Shown in pieces: positions 63,397-64,000 of a DNA stretch of 64,000 bases (positions are counted from its first letter, which is position 1; every line of letters starts with the position of its first letter). Position numbers and translations under genes: made by a program. The notes under the pieces were generated by a model that was not told the origin of the DNA, searched no databases, and worked only from the letters and a program-made list of their open reading frames with translations. The DNA is taken from NCBI RefSeq assembly GCF_000222705.1, contig NZ_AFUB01000055.1, positions 31,973 to 95,972 of the forward strand, in the 5' to 3' direction. The stretch is from Streptococcus mitis bv. 2 str. SK95. Lineage in GTDB: Bacteria > Bacillota > Bacilli > Lactobacillales > Streptococcaceae.

Positions 63397-64000
63397 AACC
63401 ACCCGTCTAACGGGTGGTTTGCACTAGGGCTATAAGCCCAAATTACCAGCCAGCACCTAAAGACGCTGGCTTTCACTTTGTTCAAGCCTCATTGCTCTTG
63501 ACTCGTCACTTGCCTCTTAAAGAGACCTTGGTACTACTTGCCACTATCCCTAAAGGGATCCTCATATTCTTTTACACTTAATTTATCTAGTGCTATATCA
63601 TGCTTTACTCGTTCTCGAATTTTCATACTCGTGAAGAAATCATCCACTGGATAATTTCTTTAATCTTGAATATATTTCTTAATTGTGGCTTCATTAAGCC
63701 CTACTGTGCTCACATAATAACCTTCTGCCCAGAAATGCCGATTTCCAAACTTGTACTTGAGATTAGCGTGTTTATCAAACATCATGAGTGCACTTTTACC
63801 TTTTAAATATCCCATGAAACTTGAAACACTTATCCTCGGTGGAATACTTACTAACATATGTACATGATCAGGCATCAAGTGACCTTCGATAATTTCAACA
63901 CCTTTATAGCTGCACAAACGATGAAATATTTCGCCTAAACTACTTCGATATTGATTATAGATCACTTTTCGTCTATACTTGGGGGTGAACACAATGTGAT
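63397..64000 (-). mobile_element. IS200/IS605-family element (one end and most of the transposase)
   Basis: From the rnjA-proximal end inward: hairpin AACCACCCGT-cta-ACGGGTGGTT (63397-63419), hairpin AGCCAGC...GCTGGCT (63448-63471), then the Y1 transposase gene on the minus strand running off the window. Subterminal hairpins instead of terminal inverted repeats are characteristic of this family. The left boundary is inferred from the first hairpin. Confidence 0.8.
63534..64000 (-). pseudogene. tnpA: IS200-type TnpA transposase, interrupted near C-terminus
   Basis: HUH-Y1 single-strand transposase. Visible are HIVFTPKYRRK, the HUH motif DHVHML and the catalytic-Tyr helix region EGYYVSTVGLNEATIKKYIQ. 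After IQD the frame stops (TAA at 63660-63662). The family C-terminus (KHDIALDKLSVKEYEDPF...SGK) resumes after ~50 extra bases (about 63620-63670) and ends with TAG at 63534-63536. The extra DNA contains a hairpin (AAGAAAT-c-ATCC-ACT-GGAT-a-ATTTCTT). The start is beyond the window. The catalytic core is intact, so residual activity is possible. Confidence 0.8.

Overview
The window is chromosomal DNA of a low-GC Firmicute. I read it as a mitis-group viridans Streptococcus related to S. mitis, S. oralis and S. pneumoniae. The grounds are near-verbatim pneumococcal-type proteins (NrdD, NrdG, MutS/HexA, MutL/HexB, RNase J1, RpoY, IreB, a YesMN two-component pair), ComX-type promoter boxes, a streptococcal MET-box, and a gene order that from memory largely follows the pneumococcal chromosome from the S10 ribosomal operon down to rnjA. 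Most genes lie on the minus strand. I found no rRNA, tRNA, CRISPR array or prophage.

Layout. 1-1550: start of the S10 ribosomal operon (rpsJ, rplC, partial rplD) with its promoter and leader. 1648-5890: anaerobic ribonucleotide reductase operon (nrdD, a 46-codon gene, GNAT, nrdG, P-loop kinase) behind paired NrdR boxes. 5891-7653: a probable late-competence pair behind a ComX box. 7701-9321: cardiolipin synthase. 9369-14610: a five-gene accessory operon (MGT glycosyltransferase, NAD-dependent reductase, metallo-beta-lactamase-fold hydrolase, F390-synthetase-like adenylating enzyme, KASIII-like condensing enzyme), the best candidate here for an undescribed pathway. 14698-17816: iron alcohol dehydrogenase, lipoprotein, folC. 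17880-20205: ireB-ruvX-DUF1292, lipoprotein, spx, with a palindrome array after DUF1292. 20340-23384: mgtA behind an M-box riboswitch, an intrinsic terminator and an unannotated acidic/proline leader peptide. 23403-29421: M24 dipeptidase, uvrA, corA, DUF1129, TfoX-like. 29583-30953: an S66 peptidase that reads in frame into a SemiSWEET gene. 31037-34959: tag, ruvA, HTH regulator, mutL. 35046-36063: a LytTR/DUF3021 regulatory pair. 36104-40971: mutS, argR, argS, then a second palindrome-rich intergenic region. 41416-48612: small membrane protein, Nramp-like transporter, nrdI, YesMN two-component system with YesL, ECF S component. 48641-54846: methionine ABC transporter with M20 peptidase behind a MET-box, amino-acid binding protein, AzlCD exporter. 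54990-58269: lipoprotein with an apparently leaderless promoter, two CPBP proteases and an Rgg regulator. 58379-60496: tsaB-rimI-tsaD. 60645-63391: small membrane proteins, rpoY-rnjA. 63397-64000: end of an IS200/IS605 element with an interrupted transposase.

Themes. DNA metabolism and repair (nrdD/G/I, uvrA, mutS, mutL, ruvA, ruvX, tag), Mg2+ and metal transport (mgtA, corA, Nramp-like) and competence-linked promoters recur. The strongest leads are the KASIII/adenylase/reductase/glycosyltransferase operon, the two-layer M-box plus leader-peptide control of mgtA, and short palindromic intergenic elements whose arms differ but remain self-complementary. All family assignments come from reading motifs by eye; no search was run.
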